From: a virus
DNA length: 30,630 nucleotides
Virus record (IMG/VR): IMGVR_UViG_3300044846_000615
Location: 1-30,630 of that record
Reading direction: 5' to 3' (one strand)
The first letter of the stretch is position 1; each line of letters opens with the position of its first letter. The position numbers and the translations under genes are program-made. The notes beneath the pieces were generated by a model. It was given only the letters and a program-made list of their open reading frames with translations, did no database searches and had not been told where the DNA came from. Of this stretch, positions 29,962 through 30,630 are shown in pieces.

Positions 29962-30572
29962 TGAAACTAGAAGAAATCCTTGGCGCATACGGTGTGCCAG
30001 ACCCAAAGATTGTTGGCAAACTACCTAAAGGTGGAACGTCACTCGATTTCGTGGGACACGCAGACATCACCCGCATCCTGCTAGAGATTGACCCGACATG
30101 GCGTTGGGTTCCTATCGCATGGGATAACGGTCGACCATCAATCCATGTTGAGAACGGTATTGCAACCATGTGGGGTGAACTCACAATCCTTGGACAAGCC
30201 CGTCTAGGTGTTGGTTCGGTGCGTGCAGACAAACAAGAACTAGACAAAGAACTTGTCGGTGACTTCCTTCGTAACGCTGCAATGCGTTTCGGTATCTGCC
30301 TATCGTTGTGGACTAAACAAGAATGGGATGACAACGCTAAACCTGCACCAGCACCCAAAGCAGTTAAAGCAGAACCTGCTGGTGATGCACCACTATCTCA
30401 AGAACAGATTGAACAGTTCATTTCTGCTTGCGAGAAGGCAGGGTTCACACCTGAAACTGTTGCCGCTAATGCCAAAGTTAACTGGGGCAAAGGTGCAATC
30501 ATATTGAGCAGTCATCTTCCGTTGTTGCGTTCAGCGTTCAACGATTTGAAATCATTTAAGGAAGGCGCATAA
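29961..30572 (+). CDS. Single-strand annealing protein (Rad52/ERF-like)
   Basis: This 203-aa protein should coat and anneal the single strands exposed by the exonuclease. Visible features are DFVGHADITRILLEIDPTWR near 29-48, MWGELTILGQARLGVGSV and the segment VGDFLRNAAMRFGICLSLW. Together they are the layout seen in ERF/Rad52-like annealing proteins of actinobacterial phages. After residue 122 a Pro/Ala/Lys linker leads to a C-terminal helical domain (SQEQIEQFISACEKAGF) that may contact single-strand-binding protein. The ATG overlaps the exonuclease stop by one base. Whether it is ERF, Sak or another subfamily cannot be settled by eye. Confidence 0.85.
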   Translation: MKLEEILGAYGVPDPKIVGKLPKGGTSLDFVGHADITRILLEIDPTWRWVPIAWDNGRPSIHVENGIATMWGELTILGQARLGVGSVRADKQELDKELVGDFLRNAAMRFGICLSLWTKQEWDDNAKPAPAPKAVKAEPAGDAPLSQEQIEQFISACEKAGFTPETVAANAKVNWGKGAIILSSHLPLLRSAFNDLKSFKEGA

Positions 30573-30630
30573 TGGCGGCGACACGAACCGTTGACCCTGC
30601 AGGCATCTATCGTTCTACAAAGATGGTGTC
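30572..30630 (+). CDS. Start of a gene cut by the window edge
   Basis: An ATG overlapping the previous stop (TAATG) opens a frame that runs to the end of the window: MAATRTVDPAGIYRSTKMV. Nineteen residues are too few for assignment. Its place after the annealing protein suggests a further gene of the recombination/replication operon. Confidence 0.6.
   Translation, partial: MAATRTVDPAGIYRSTKMV

Overview
The window reads as part of the genome of a tailed phage of an actinobacterium. All 36 genes called with reasonable confidence lie on the + strand, packed with 1-4 base stop/start overlaps. The packaging, head, tail-fibre, lysis and recombination modules are all recognisable. The major capsid protein is of the N4-gp56 type. 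I see no tape-measure gene, tail-tube gene or tail-assembly frameshift pair after the capsid, so a short-tailed (podovirus-like) particle is the best guess. The host guess rests on the secreted protein at 25928-27214, whose long Thr-rich linker is typical of surface proteins of Acidimicrobiia such as Ilumatobacter. Base composition looks moderate rather than high in G+C. Host and morphology are inferences.

Layout. 1-433: no convincing gene. 434-3319: a basic protein with an HGT-motif domain, then a large terminase carrying an N-terminal helix-turn-helix. 3367-13688: portal, a Pro/Ala-rich small protein, a 1620-residue virion protein and three more proteins of presumed virion origin, all translationally coupled. 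13689-13847: an extended -10 promoter and a hairpin-rich leader. 13848-15293: scaffold and major capsid protein, closed by a strong terminator at 15319-15350. 15380-20019: a run of small fibre and collar-type proteins, interrupted at 17005-17634 by a GIY-YIG homing endonuclease gene. 20016-21973: a Cys-motif protein, a glycosyltransferase and three very basic small proteins. 21974-25925: a connector-like protein, a 626-residue tail protein and a second collar-domain fibre. 25928-28366: a secreted Thr-rich protein followed by the lysis genes (two small two-helix membrane proteins, an M15 peptidase endolysin and a one-helix membrane protein). 28407-28939: three small genes. 28943-30630: a consensus promoter overlapped by an inverted repeat drives a YqaJ exonuclease, a single-strand annealing protein and a truncated next gene.

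How the parts fit. The first half builds and fills the head. The fibre block supplies host recognition, with tandem paralogues and repeats that suggest rapid reshuffling. The lysis block ends the cycle. The exonuclease/annealase pair begins the recombination and replication side and has its own regulated promoter. The most unusual observation is at the homing endonuclease. Its first ten residues copy those of the downstream fibre gene exactly, yet all nine codons after the ATG differ between the copies by synonymous changes. This is what would be expected if the element duplicated and recoded its insertion site.
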